From the NCBI GenBank assembly GCA_944470555.2, contig OX104127.1:28163661-28227660 (forward strand): 64,000 bases of DNA, in the 5' to 3' direction. Shown one piece after another: positions 23,402-35,985 of the stretch. Numbering within the stretch: the stretch's first letter is position 1; the number at the start of each line of letters is the position of its first letter. The notes under the pieces were generated by a model that saw only the letters and a program-made list of their open reading frames with translations, did no database searches and was not told where the DNA came from. The position numbers and the translations under genes were made by a program. This stretch comes from Heterobilharzia americana (taxonomy: Eukaryota > Platyhelminthes > Trematoda > Strigeidida > Schistosomatidae).

Positions 23402-24489
23402 CATCGCTCTAAATTATACTGATGACAGAATTCATCATTCACTTTGAATTGCTTCAAAAATGTTAAATGTTCGAAGTCATGACAATAAGTATTGCAGAAT
23501 ACCATAGACCGATGATATTTCCAACTTCGATTTTCATCTGTGTATGTTAGGTTTACCCTAATTAGGAACATACTTTAAAGACCAGTAGAAATATAGCTAA
23601 TTGATTAAACAATAACGCTAGAGAATGGATTCAGAATAATCTTTTCATGTGAAAGGAATTATTCATTAAATCCCAGACTTATTCAGCTTCTATTAGACAG
23701 GCTTTTGACATGATGCATTTGAGAAATCGAAGAAAAACGGCATAGAAATAGTTACTGGAATAGGTTACTTCTGTTTATTTGACATGTAGGACAGAGTGAT
23801 ACAGCAATGTTAATTGGAATAAATTATTACTCGGAATCAGACCAGCATAAATACACACATTCCAATCTCTGGTTAAAACAATACTGTCAGCTTACTTATT
23901 TTGCTTTTAGTAGCATAAGTATTTTCCGTATATACGGTATGAGTGTTGCTTCAATACTATTATATGTATCAGATTGAAATATGACGAAGAGACCTCCAGT
24001 AATCAATCATTGTCTTTACCTAGTTATATTGGGCTTCAAGCAGTTGCACTAACGCACTGGATTGTATGATTGTGTGTCAGTTCATGCACTCAGTAGCTGA
24101 GGTTTTTACATCAGCAACCTAAGTATGGCCTTATATTATAAACTAGCTTAAGTTACTGGAGTTCAGATAAGTTAAATGATATCGATTGATTGATTAGACG
24201 AATATACTTCACTATGGAAGATATGGTTGATATACTTGACATCACAACCACTGCATGTTGTTTTGTGGAGGGAATTATGATTTTCTAATTGGGTCAGTAG
24301 GATCTCAGTGTCGAGAGTTCATCTCCGAGTGAGTTTACAAGTTCTAACTTCATAATAATCCCACATTATGGAGAAATCTAAGCTTTTGGTGTTCTTTCCG
24401 TAGCGTAAAAATGTTGAAGGCTTGAATTTTCCCACAAATTTTCTGATAAACTCTAGAGAAGAACTATGAAGTAGTATTTTTTTCACATG

Positions 24490-24920
24490 TATGTTTTAAC
24501 TATCAATTTATACTGTTGATTCACCAGCAGGCTTTCCAACTTTATTACCTACAGCATACTAGACCTGATTCAAATGCATTATCCGTAAATCACCACCATA
24601 TCTTGGGAGCAGAATTATACGTCCTTAAAGCCATATAGTTCCGCTTCATTTGGGAGTAATGGTGAGCCCACTACCGCTACTTTCACTTGTTCCTGACGGA
24701 AGTCAGGCACAACTTTCCACTTAACATGTTCTCTTCAGTCGATACGTTAGTCCCACGAGTACGTTCTGAGCCTTTATATAGCTGATTTCCGACTGTTTTC
24801 ATTGAAAAGTTTATCTGGATCTTAATATGAAGCCTAGTTACATCGAAACTCAACACTTTTCTCATCACCTATGATCTGTAGAATTCTGAAGCCTAATTTT
24901 AGTTAGTATGGATGACTTAG
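24490..24920 (-). pseudogene. Penelope-like element RT fragment
   Basis: The minus-strand translation follows the 60.8-kb PLE RT. VLSFDVTRLHIKIQINF (near 24800-24850) aligns with MVSFDVTSLYTKIPI, GNQLYKGSE aligns with RNQLDTDSQ, and KLCLTS aligns with QLCLTS. Then, in another frame, VVGSPLLP aligns with AMGSPISP and a RTYN..PKIWW stretch near 24580-24610 aligns with RTYNPTPKIWW. The catalytic YVDD region is eroded to a stop followed by FTDN. Both ends are approximate. Confidence 0.78.
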
Positions 24921-26802
24921 TCTGAGGTTCGAACATTTTCTAATGGGATGTAATACCTATGTTAAGAACTTGGATAGTTATTATTTCGGAGTTATTTCTG
25001 AAGGCAGCTATTTCATGAATGTAGCGAATCACCGCTAAGTTGGAATTCATCAGTTATATGGTAGTTATGAAAGGAAAACCAATTACTTGAAGATAAAAAC
25101 GACAAATAATCAAATGTGCATGATGGAAAACAAGATGGAGTCAGTGTACAAAATAACAGTTAGATGCTCACACTTGTCGGTGTTTAATTTTTAATTAATG
25201 TTCAAATTCTGATATTCGCAGTTATCCCCACAGATTTAAAGTGTTGTAATCGCTAATGGTATTTGAAAGATTTTGTTTCATTTGAAACTGTATTAATCTG
25301 TCTCGTTCCTATTCAACAAGTAGTGTAAGTGGCTTAAATACGCCTCAAAAAAGGTGGATGAGATATATGAAACCAGTTGCATTCTGCAAAGTATTTCGTT
25401 TCTTTTCATAAAAAATTAAGGAAGTTGTATGACATTTTTACCTTCCGCTATTCTTAGCAGATCAAAAGGCATTCTCACAGTAGTTTGATGACATTCGCAT
25501 AACACTTTCATGAAACCTGTAAACTGAACAAAATCAACTGCTGGAAATATTGGTTATGCAGTTTAGATAGCATTATAAGATATAACTATCAATCATAAAA
25601 CAGTTGGTAAGTGCCTCAGATGTCATTCATTTTGAATGGAAGTGCTGTAATAATTCAAATAGTTGATTAACTCTCATGATATGTGAACTTCTTGTTAGGA
25701 ATAACGGAGAACCATAGTTTTTTTTAGTTTCATCACTTGTATTCAATGTATGGAAACTAATTCAAGGAAACAGCCGTTTTTATTACTTTCTTCAGATGTA
25801 AGGCTACTGAAGCAAGCTTCGACTTTTGTCTTCCTTCAGAACACCTCATCGTTCTCTACTCTTTTAATTTGATTTTTATTCCATCTTTTAGGGAAAATTG
25901 GTTTTAGATATTTTGGCATCTATTAATAAGTAATTATTACCCTTTTAAGTGGAATGTTTGTTAGTTGCCTACTTGCCTTTCATTCGGCTTAACTTCTATA
26001 CACTTTGAAGTTAGTGTATGAGTACTGACACATATTATTTGCAAACGCATAGAGTTTGCCAACACAGTAATTGGTTGTTATCAAACGGTGATCACACAAA
26101 TTTCGTCAACTTTAGCGTGAATGACTTAACCTACTTCATCAAAAAACACTCCACTCTTCACTATGGTAATTTATGCATAAGAAGTTGATTCATTCATAAA
26201 GTATTGAGAGGGTAGTTAAAAGATAAAATGTTGAATTATACTTCATCTGAAGTAGTTTATAATAAACTCCTAATGCGTTTCTATTTTATTAAACTGGGAT
26301 TCACTAGACTGTTCAAAACCCTTATATTTTCTACTTAAACTAACAGTTTATATCAATAATACCAATCAACTTGTAAATTAGTGTTCTGGTTACTTTTTTA
26401 AAAAGTGTGGACGAAATGTTTCAGGCAGTGAAATCGCTTTCAAATAACAGCACAAATTCAGGTCTGTTAACTTAGACATTACCGCATTCAAATAATACTT
26501 AGGGTACTTGCTACCTTCTTCTAAATAATCTATATATTGTTATCTTAGTCAAGAGATTATTGACTTTTTGAAGGATTTGCTTCCAGGACTTGTTATTGCA
26601 GGAAGATTCTTTAACAGTCTGTTTACTTAACCAATTTACTTTGGTTATTTCTGAGAACCTGCTTAGTTGAGTTTAGACTTTCCTCAGAGGTGTAGTGACA
26701 AATGGCGATGGTTTTGTTTAAAATGATGCCACTGTACTGATTTTACATCTAAGAAGAAGTCAACTGTCGCCAGTTCAGGATAGAATTAATCCCAGCCTTA
26801 TT
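24921..26802. other. AT-rich spacer
   Basis: Nothing recognised. Confidence 0.45.
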
Positions 26803-27408
26803 GAGAATTGATTAAAGTGGCATTGAAACCAACAAACTGGCTTAGAAACAAGCTATGTAGGTTAAAAGATCCTATCGATGCAATTAACCAAAATAATCTG
26901 GTTTACCAGATCACCTGCAATGATTGCGAGGTCAAGTACATAGGTCATAGCAGTCGACCAGGGTCAATTAGAATAACAGAGCACAAAATCTTAGCTAAAT
27001 CATGATTAGTAGATCCTAATAAGATAAGAAATTTAGGGGAAAGCTCGGCTATAGCTCTACATGCGATGACACACAATCACACAGAAGGGTGGGATAGGGT
27101 GACAGTGTTGAAAACTTAGTTGTTTATCGAATCAACACCAAATACATGCAGTGACAGAAATGATTCTGCAACTGTCCCACATATATGGAAAATTCTACAA
27201 GCCTTGTCATCACAGAGAAGGAGAGAAAATTAGGAATATATAAAGTTTGTCTCGAAGTTGTGGAGTTACCTGATATGAATATGGACAATAAACTGTGTCC
27301 GAAACGTAATCCAGTAAATGCTACTGTTTCGCTGTGTGATATTTCCAAAAAACAGACTAAAATAGAATTACAATCGACCACAGTGCCCAAGTTTTACTCT
27401 TATATTAA
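26803..27408 (+). mobile_element. Penelope-like element, 5'-truncated 3' copy
   Basis: Begins inside the linker before the endonuclease. The frame 26808-27005 has ALKPTNWLRNKLCRLKDP, LVYQITCNDCEVKYIGHSS (GIY-YIG core) and RITEHKILAK, then a stop. The rest (IALHAMTHNHTEGWD, FIESTPNTC, PHIWKIL) follows downstream with one further stop. The 3' region ends CAGTGCCCAAGTTTTACTCT then TATATTAA at 27408, the same 3' end as the copy at 60761-62486, which helps define the element's terminus. Closest relative in the window is the 60.8-kb copy. Confidence 0.88.
27265..27326 (+). ncRNA. Candidate structured RNA motif in PLE 3' region (copy 2)
   Basis: Hairpin GGAC (27283-27286) with GTCC (27297-27300) around a 10-nt loop, followed immediately by GAAAC (27301-27305). 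Then comes hairpin CAGTA (27312-27316) with TACTG (27322-27326) around a 5-nt loop. GTTAC (27265-27269) can pair with GTAAT (27306-27310). The first stem covaries with the copy at 62358-62375. CTGATATGA before the stem and GAAAC after it recall a hammerhead core, but this is inference. Confidence 0.5.
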
Positions 27409-30400
27409 TTTTTCATCCAGCTTATATTTTTCTTATTTTTTCGTCTGCTGTTGCAGCCGAAACACGCGGAAGTTCATCTATCACCTTTCCAGTGCCTTGA
27501 AATATTTGCTTTGTCATATAAAAGAATATATCATTGTCAGGATACTATATCATGAATAACTTTAAATTTCCATTATACGAACACATTTCATCATAGTCAT
27601 ATTTTCATTTTAAACCCTATTGGTTTCATAAAGCTTAAGTTTATAAAATGAAAATTTTATTCACCCCTGAACTAAATTTGAAGTCAAAATGACAAACATC
27701 TTAATTTGTTGCTTAGGTTTATCATGATTACCGAACACATAGAGACACGTTTAATTCACATTGTGTTTCTTTTTAGTTTGACTATATATTCCAATTTCAA
27801 AGTAAATACCTACCTCATGTACACATATTTCACCCACAAGACCTCCAACCAAAAACAACATCTAATAATGATTTCACATTTGAATGGTAATGTTCAATGA
27901 GAAATGGATGGATTTGGTTGTTTAACAGGACAGGATATTAAATTGTCACTGGATTTCAAACAACATTTGCCCTACATAAAAAGTCACATAATTTGAGAAC
28001 AGTTATCACTTCACACTCAGTCTAAGAAATAAAAGATGAGTCATGTAAGTGGAACAAATCATACCTTCAAGATATAGTAATAAAAATTGTTACAAATGTG
28101 TGCGCCACAGAAAGATTTGGAGTTTTCTATGAGTTAGCAACTTATAACTAGAGTAATAATGCTGCAAAACTCAAATGCTAACAGACCTCCATATGACTGA
28201 AGTCAAACTGAGTCTTCGTCAACAGTTGTGTTCACCACTGTCTGGCTAGCCATCTGAAGGTCACTGATTTGGATTCCGCCGAATCTATGATTTTGTTAAC
28301 ACTTCGTTCACAAAATAAGTTTTGTTTATTTGATGTGGTATTCAGGGGCTCATTATCGTTTACTTCAAGACATCCCTTAGAAAACATTTTTGCTCACGAT
28401 CTTATCATCTTGATATTATTATGAACAACATGTGCTTAAAATGTCATTAGGTAACTAATAACATATCTCTGTGTGCCACGTCAAATAAACAAATATATGG
28501 ACTACATTCTACTACAAGTTTATAATATTTTGTCAAGGGTAAGTTTGGAACAGTCTGGTAGTTACGATAATATCATATGGTCAAGTCAGCAACCAAACAA
28601 AGTGACTTTAAACGCCACCCTAGCAACTGCTGAAATGACCAATCAGGCTTCGGTATTTCACCTAGAAAAGTATTTTTTTATGAAATAAGGGAATGTAATT
28701 GGCTATCTTATCAGTTTCCTAGGTTGGCCTTCAGAGTCACTCATCAAATACCATACACAAATAACGATTAACCAAATGACTTTTACTGAAATTTTTTAAG
28801 CAGAATACGTGAAAATAAAAATACTGCGCTACAAATTAGATGCATTATCAATTTATTTTGACAATCAAAGTAGTCTGGAAAACAATCTTTGGTTCTTGCA
28901 AGATGCCTTTTTCATTGAGGTCAGACCGAACAGCATGTACGATAGATATGAGTATCTGAAATCACCAGCAAAATTCCTCCTCAAGTTTTTTTAAGTGACT
29001 TAAGAAGATTAAAGTACATCGCTTAAGTTGGTGGATGGTAAATCTTTTGTTTTAAGTAAATAAACATGAAGCATGAAGTTAATCCCAGTGTCATACGACT
29101 AATAATGTGGATTTCCATCAATCATTTGGCATGGGCATTTACCTATTTCATATTTGAATGGAATCAGCTTTGACTACTGCTGTCAGTACGTCTAATGGAA
29201 TAAATTTTCAAATAGAAAGGGACATGCACGAAGCAGTAAGTCAGAATAGCTTCTTGTGGTGTCATCATTCCATAAATATTGTGATTAAGATCAAGCAATC
29301 AATTGTTTCCAAATGATTTTCCAAGTAATTGCGATAAACAGTTAATAAGCTTTGTTACAGTTACATGATTTAAGGAGCTAGACGCCAACTGTACGTTTCA
29401 TTAGGAGAGAGAGAGAGTGACAGAACGCCACACTGTCGAATACATTTTTTGATAATTTGTTTTTGATGTTACAGTACGACCCTTCCTTCAGAGATTTAGA
29501 GAATATATGCGAAGAAAGCTGCTCACATTCACTGCCTCAAAAGGAAATCAGGATATGATCTTCAAACAGAAAAATGTTTTTCGAAAAAAGTAACCAATAA
29601 GAATAAAGTTAAACATACAGAAATCGCATGATATACAGGTACAAGATAAGTCACCGTTTACGAAAAAACGAAGCTGAAACAGGTCCGCTGATGTTGTAGA
29701 AACTTCTGAAAGCCAACAGAAACCCTGAGCAAACTTAAGGATTGCAATGACTGCGTAGGCTCAATATACACGCGTTCCTGCCTAAATGTTATTTTCACTA
29801 GAAAGTGGATGATATGTGAAGCCAAGAGACACGACAAAATGAATTAACTAGAGATTTTGAACAAAAGACTCGAATTGGTGACATAAAAAAATACTTTGGG
29901 CTTAAAGTTATGCATTTTTATTTATCGCCACTAAGTGGAAATGTTTAAAAACACATGGTGAACCATCCAACGCTAAAATAACAGACAGCCATTTCTACTA
30001 TTGTGTTGAATCGTTAACATGCCTAACTCTAGGGTAAATCAAGTTACACAGGATTTAGTCGGAACGAAAAATTGCAGTTTATTACACTAAAAAATGATAT
30101 GCCTAAAGCATAGTTCTACTGTTAATTGAAGCATTGAAACTGATAGTAGATTTTTGAGAAGTTTCATAAAAATTAACTAGATAGAATTATAAAATAGCTG
30201 ATGGAAAAATTGCATCTTTTTTCCCCTATATTATATTTAAATATTTTGACAAAAAAATTCTCGAAGAAGATAAAATTTGAAATTTTTCTCTAAAACATAA
30301 GTTGAATATGAATAAAGTAATCTATTACTGAAATGAACTCAAACAGTCAGTTTTAATAAGTATCACAGTCCAGTGATTTTATATTTCAAAAAAATTAAAA

Positions 30401-32014
30401 CGAATATCTCAAATTATCAACACATATAACAAGAATGAATGTTACACACTTGTTGGTTAGGTGAATTCAACTTGTTTTTATCAAGGCTAAATTAAAATAT
30501 CTTCATTTAGAAATAGATCGGTCTAAAGTTCAGTAAATGTCAACATTCATTTGTTGAATAGATATTTGAGCATTCATTTCAAATATCATCTCGGGATGAC
30601 TTTCACTTCGACAATCTATTGTATATTGGGTAAACACGTATATTTTATATACAGGGAATATAATACATATAAGATCATCCACCTGGGCCACAAATATTCT
30701 CCACTATTTCAAATTATGCGAGCATAAAGCGTTTTGCGTCGTTCGAAAATGTGAAAACGTCTCCAAGAGGCGAAGCTTCCACAAAAGAACAACTATTCTT
30801 TCTTCAAGAGTTCCTACGTCAACATGTTCTACCAAAGAGTATCAGATACAGACCACCGACTATATTTTTCAATGGGACTGAAAATAGCTGAACAAAGTAG
30901 GAGATAAGTGGTACAGCTGATGATCACAGATGCACATTATCGGATCTAAAAATACCAATTGCTTACTCACGACACAACACAAGACAAAGATAATGACAGT
31001 AATAGAAAAATCAAGCGAGTGATACAAAGAAAAACGAAGACAAATCTTCAGGAAAAATCCACTCAAAATTTTAGAAACACCTATAACCGAGAAAACAAAC
31101 GACTGAGTTGTCAATTTATCAAAACAACCGCTGATAAAAATGATAGGGCTTCTTCAGTAAGGACTGAATTACAACACAACCCAAGAGTAAATAACCAAGC
31201 TCAGAGAAAACAATACCGCTAAGATATTGCATAAATGTTCTTCAACATGTTTCACTGTGCGATGATGAACACTCCATATAATAATTATATAGAGAAACAA
31301 ATATTGCAGGAAGTGGAAATAAACAAAACAATAGCTAGCAGCTTTCTGAGAATTCAGGACAACTAATCGGCGCTATAATTACTTATAAAACAGTCCACTT
31401 CTTCTTATTTACCGCTGCTTCGCCTCTGGAGGAAAAGTCAGTTGGCTGTTTCGTTTACTATCTTTCATGAACAAAATCTACAGATTTGGAACGATAATTA
31501 CATAACGTTACTTTTTAAGTAGGAATCTTTCCTGTTCTTTAATGATAGCTGAGGAAGTATTTTCTCCAATCTAGTGTATTTGCATTGTTGAAACACCTAC
31601 AAACTTATATAGTAATTATGATGTGACAGCTAGGTTCAGTCACGTAAATGCATGTTGTTGAACTGAACGTGAGGTGAACTGATACTGTCAACAGCGACCA
31701 CTCTATTTAGCTGTTGTTTCACTTTTTAATCTGCATTTAAATGGATAAAGTAAATGTGAACTCGGATATCGATAATACGATAATTCAGCTAGACAGTTTG
31801 TAGGGCAAATAATTACCAAACTATCTCATTAAGTATTGTTTAAAGACAGGTTAAGAACATTTATTTTACCAGTGTCTTACTCTTCGAAGGTTTTCACTTT
31901 CAGGTCTATCAGCTGGACAAAGTATTCAAACGATTGATTTGAGTGTGCTTCGAACCCCGGTTGCATCGCAACAGATGAATCAGTGAATAACAATAAACAC
32001 TTTTCACAGTCTGA
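27409..32014. other. Long AT-rich stretch, no feature recognised
   Basis: 4.6 kb without retroelement motifs. Open frames (for example 28473-28688 plus, 30959-31222 plus, 30869-31114 minus) are short and unsupported. A GA microsatellite-like stretch lies near 29405-29417. Confidence 0.4.
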
Positions 32015-32080
32015 GAAAATGAATTATTGACTTGATAGTGTTATCACTTTCATAGTGCTTCAAGAGTTCGATCCCTAAAT
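32015..32080 (+). repeat. tRNA-like SINE relic (weak)
   Basis: B-box-like AGAGTTCGATCCCT near 32065 is preceded by TTGATAGTGTTATC, a poor A box. A separate minus-oriented B-box-like string (GGGGTTCGAAGC) lies near 31952-31964. Too eroded to type. Confidence 0.3.
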
Positions 32081-32714
32081 AAATTATGCATGAGCACGGC
32101 TATGTAACACAAAATAGGATGAAATGGCTGGGCTTTCAGCAGTTATGTAGCCGAGGTTGATTTTTTATGAAGTCGCTTTCAAATCTGCATATAGAAGAGA
32201 ATTTACTTTGTAATTGTTGTTTTCGAACTCTGAGATAATTAATTTAATGTCGAACAAAAATGAGTCTTTGATATGAAATGTGCTGTTTTGTAGCCAAGTA
32301 GAATCCTTCCTTTTTTATAATGAGATAGTCGAGGTGGAGTACCTAATAATGGTAAGTTGCTTTGCTTTGAGAAACGTTATGTTTTTCAAGCTTACAAATT
32401 TGGCAGGCTCCGTAGTCACAAAAGATTGGTATAGTATTAAAAAATGTTTAATTTTATCGTTAGCACTGACTGCTCATTTTTTTGCTGTTAAGTTGTTTGG
32501 AAAGATGCTTGTGAATACTTCCTTTAACATATATCTTGTTTCATGTCTACAGAATAATATTGTTGAATGTAGTAGATGCTTTGCTAATACAAACTAATTG
32601 GCAGGAAGTCGTGGATCTAAGTTTCATACTTTTTGACAGTTGTTAGCAAGGCATATGTGTAGACTTGAGGAAACTCATATCCCACCTAATCCAGTCCTGC
32701 ATGAAGTTAGTCTT

Positions 32715-32985
32715 GACTTGAATGGCTCAGTGGTAAAATCTTTGACTATTGTACTGGGTAACGGGGTTTTAAATCTCAGGCGGGACATCAATTCCGTAGA
32801 GGTTGAAGATACGCCTTGGTGACAAGTGCCAAAAAGCATAAGACCTAGATTCAAGGCTTTCTGTTGATTACCACCATCCAATCAACATCTATCTTAAAGC
32901 ATCGCGACGTTGAGCCAAAATGATCGGTAGAATTCGATAAGCTCTTAGGACTAGATTACATAAAATTAATTTGCGTCGAGTGACT
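32715..32985 (+). repeat. tRNA-derived SINE (non-hammerhead family)
   Basis: A box ATGGCTCAGTGGTA at 32722-32735 and B-box-like GGGGTTTTAAATCTC at 32763-32777, about the normal spacing. The body (GACAAGTGCCAAAAAGCATA near 32821, then a CTCTTAGGACTAGATTACAT stretch) resembles the unit at 19243-19545. No ribozyme core. Confidence 0.6.
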
Positions 32986-33714
32986 AACTAATGCAGTTTC
33001 TTATCAGTTTCTTCTCTATTTTGAATGAAATAAATGTCAGTGCCGTTGAGATTTGAGTTCTTTCAGTATACTTCAAGTCCATTTTTTAGCTTTGTGGAAT
33101 TTGATAAACTTCTAGTAAGATAGTCAATTATTTATTTCAGGTGTTTCATTCATCTTAACCGTTATAATATAGTGAAAGCTAAATATTAAACATAGAACAG
33201 TACAAAGTACTCAAGGAAATGCCTTCCACCTGCTTTCTATCTTTTTTATACTCAGTGAGGCTTATTCACATCTCTACAGAAAGTTACAGAGAGATGTGAA
33301 CTCATTTTTCCTGAAAATGGCAGAAATGGAAATGAAATTTTCAGAATTAGTTTTTCATAAAAGGTTTATTCAAGTATAACTGTTACACAAAAAACAGAAA
33401 GGATTTCTATTTTACGCTTGTCAAGTAACTTTCTACATGATTTGATCCCTGTTGGTAAAAAAATTTTAAATATAGTCCGATGAATGAAAATTGGTCAAAT
33501 ATAACAAACAGGAATTCGCATAATAGTAATAGTAATCACTTACACCGTCTGAAATGATAAGAGAAGGCAATCAAGAGGAAAACAGAAATATGATTACAGA
33601 TACATGAATTGTTTTTTCCTGTGGAGGCAAACAACCTACATGGAATCAGAAGAATATTTACCTCAAAAGAAATTATATATAATGCATTTCGACTTTAATA
33701 GAAATTTCAGTTTT

Positions 33715-34262
33715 GAGGTAGTATTCATCATAGTCTGACATAAGTTAAAGAATTATTGGAAACTTAGGGACACTGGATAGCTGTTTCCTCCTGATATGGG
33801 ACTCCTCAGCAGTACGCACCTAATACTCAGCTAGGGATCAAACTTAGAACCTCAGATTTCATGACAAACACGTTAAAACTTCAGTCACCGGGTTGGTGTT
33901 CAAAGTTTCATAGTGTCCTACTTCTGTCAATTCAGGATTAAAGTATGACTGTCATCCAAGATGTTCCGTTGCCATCCGCTTTCCTTCCAGCCGGCCGAAC
34001 ACACAGACCGCAGGTTTTCATTAGGACTTCAGAATGTCGATCTAAAAGCGTGTCACTAATAAGCACTATAGAGCGATGTATTTTGAGGCTAATGGGGACT
34101 TTAGTTTTAAAGTTGTATTCATCACGAATCGACATCAGTCGGAGAACTGGGTCGAGGGTGCGTACTGTTGAGATGTTCCATGCCAGGACGAAATATCTAT
34201 CAAGTGCTTCCAGGTCCTCAGTAGTTCTCCTACTGGTGTCAGTCCATGATGAATACTACCTC
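33715..34262. repeat. Inverted hammerhead-SINE composite (fold-back), copy 1
   Basis: Two SINE units lie head to head. The left unit is on the minus strand (B-box-like near 33830, hammerhead core relic 33783-33809, tail at 33715). The right unit is a plus-strand partial with a hammerhead relic at 34165-34194 (CTGTTGA...GAAAT) and its tail at 34262. The two tails form near-perfect terminal inverted repeats: 33715-33741 versus rc 34236-34262, 24 of 27 matching, starting GAGGTAGTATTCATCAT. The inner spacer (for example GTGTCACTAATAAGCACTAT near 34048) is also present at 54641-55038, so the composite is an amplified unit. Confidence 0.82.
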
Positions 34263-35284
34263 TAAATGATGTACAAGTTAGCGTCTGGTGAGGTTGTCTA
34301 GATTTCAGCAGTTATTCGTTTGTTCTCATTCATTTTACTACTTCAGGTAGTAATAATAATAAAATTTTAACCATCAGATAATAAATACTGTTGGAATGAT
34401 GCTTTAGTGTGGTGATGAAGAAAGGATAAAAGGACAATAGTACTAATGCAACTAACAAATTTCGACCGGAATATATTTAAATTATTAAACTATCCTCAAT
34501 AGTTTAAACTACCTTATGATTACAAATGTCAGAAGGAAACTAATTATCCGAAGTTTTTCAGCCTTTGGTTTCTTTGCTTCACCTCGTGAAATAAAATACG
34601 ACCATTCCTTTTATTTCTTATACTTCGACTACTTCACAAAAGTCTACCTGACTTTCTACATGGATAACTATACATAACTGCAGATTTTGGCACTGGTAGA
34701 CTTAACTACCACCATCAAAACTACGTCCAAATTTCTTCTAATTCACCTGTTCAAGCCAGACGTCAGTGTCATACCAGGTGTCTGTTTGACATAGTGGTGT
34801 TTATTACTGTTAATATTAACACTATACAAATGCAATGATCATTTCGCTAAGAGATATTTTACAGGGAGTAAATTTGTTATAATATTGCATGCTGAAAATT
34901 CCTTACTGCACCATTGCTGTTTGGAATAAAGCAATTGTTATTATTATTATAATCATACAAATAAACAGAACTTCTAACAGAGTTCGCTGACATCTGAACA
35001 ATGCAGCTTAACATTTTTCAAATCTTGAACTTGAGCAATACAGACAAGGTGAATTTTCTGTAGTTAACTTAGATGTTTAGTCCATTGCTCAAAGAAGTTA
35101 AGCATTCCGGTTAATGAACTTGTGAAGAATAGATTGTATGTAGCTTCGGTAGGTATTCCCGAAATTCCAATGAGAAGTCATGGCAAAGCCTGATAGTCGT
35201 GAGGACAGTTACTCAACTATGACATTGAGTGACAGTTGCGCTATGTCGTGAGCTAACAAAAGTTGGAAATATGGACGATTGTAT

Positions 35285-35475
35285 TCTGGCCCAGTGACTC
35301 AATGGTAACGTGCTGGCCACGGGAGGTGTAGGTTGCAGGTTCGATCCCTGGAGGGTGTGGTTGTGGATGCGCACTGCTGAAGAATCACATACTATGACGG
35401 AACAGCTATTCATTGCTCCCAGGTTTTCTTTGTTCCCCCAACTGATGTTAGTCTATGATGAATAACAACTTGAAA
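35285..35475 (+). repeat. Hammerhead SINE (subfamily 2), single unit
   Basis: A box near 35293-35309 (GTGACTCAATGGTAACG) and B box GCAGGTTCGATCCC at 35335-35348, a near-perfect pol III promoter. The hammerhead relic CTGAAGA at 35377-35383 and GGAAC at 35399-35403 has a decayed stem II. The tail ACTGATGTTAGTCTATGATG matches the composite termini at 34262 and 55038. Likely derived from the same lineage as those composites. Confidence 0.82.
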
Positions 35476-35814
35476 TTAGAATTTTACTCGATCTATTACG
35501 TGTTGCTTGTTAAGCTTAAAACGAGCAGACATTTTTTGTAAGGCAATGAGATGAAAAAAGTAATCCTATTGATGCATTTCATCACTCTTCATGGGCATCG
35601 AACTCGTACATAATTTATATTCATAAGAGGACCAGTGAAATATCTTATTATCTGAATACTGTGAATTGCCAGATTCTCTGTAGAATGAAGATTTATTTGC
35701 TAACAAAATATTGAAACTCTTTCCCAAAGTGAAACTGACGTTTATTTTTACAATATGTTGGTCTGAATGTGGCAAAATTTACTTACTTTTATTGTTATAA
35801 TTGACTTGAATATG

Positions 35815-35985
35815 GTTACCAGTGGAATCCACTACACACGTTTCGTCCTATTTGGGACTCGTTAGCTGGATGTACCCACACTTCAGTGGATAACATTGTT
35901 TCCACTCAGACTAGAACCTCGTACGCATAGCTTCAAATATCAAAGCGTTACCAAACAGGCCACTCAAGCACATTAATCGTACACT
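35815..35985 (-). repeat. Sm-alpha-type hammerhead SINE
   Basis: Minus-strand A box at 35945-35967 (GAGTGGCCTGTTTGGTAACG) and B box at 35908-35920. The hammerhead (35839-35868) reads CCAG, CTAACGA, stem GTCC/GGAC closing a CAAATA loop, then GAAAC. Stem II and GAAAC are perfect, but the core has CTAACGA where CTGANGA is required; loss of G5 should abolish cleavage. The tail begins TGGATTCCACTGG as in Sm-alpha. Confidence 0.88.

Noticed and set aside
24270..24345. SINE copy (GGGTCAGTAGGATCTCAGTG, GAGAGTTCATCTCC)
   Set aside because: Suggestive only; neighbouring sequence does not match the families in this window.
33715..34262. Classical DNA transposon (MITE) with terminal inverted repeats
   Set aside because: The inverted repeats are the 3' tails of two SINE units, also found on lone SINEs (35.3 and 43.1 kb), and no constant flanking duplication was seen. 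A transposase-mobilised origin cannot be fully excluded.
35293..35348. Possible functional tRNA gene (good A and B boxes)
   Set aside because: No cloverleaf: acceptor stem and anticodon arm do not form, and a hammerhead plus SINE tail follow. It is a SINE promoter.
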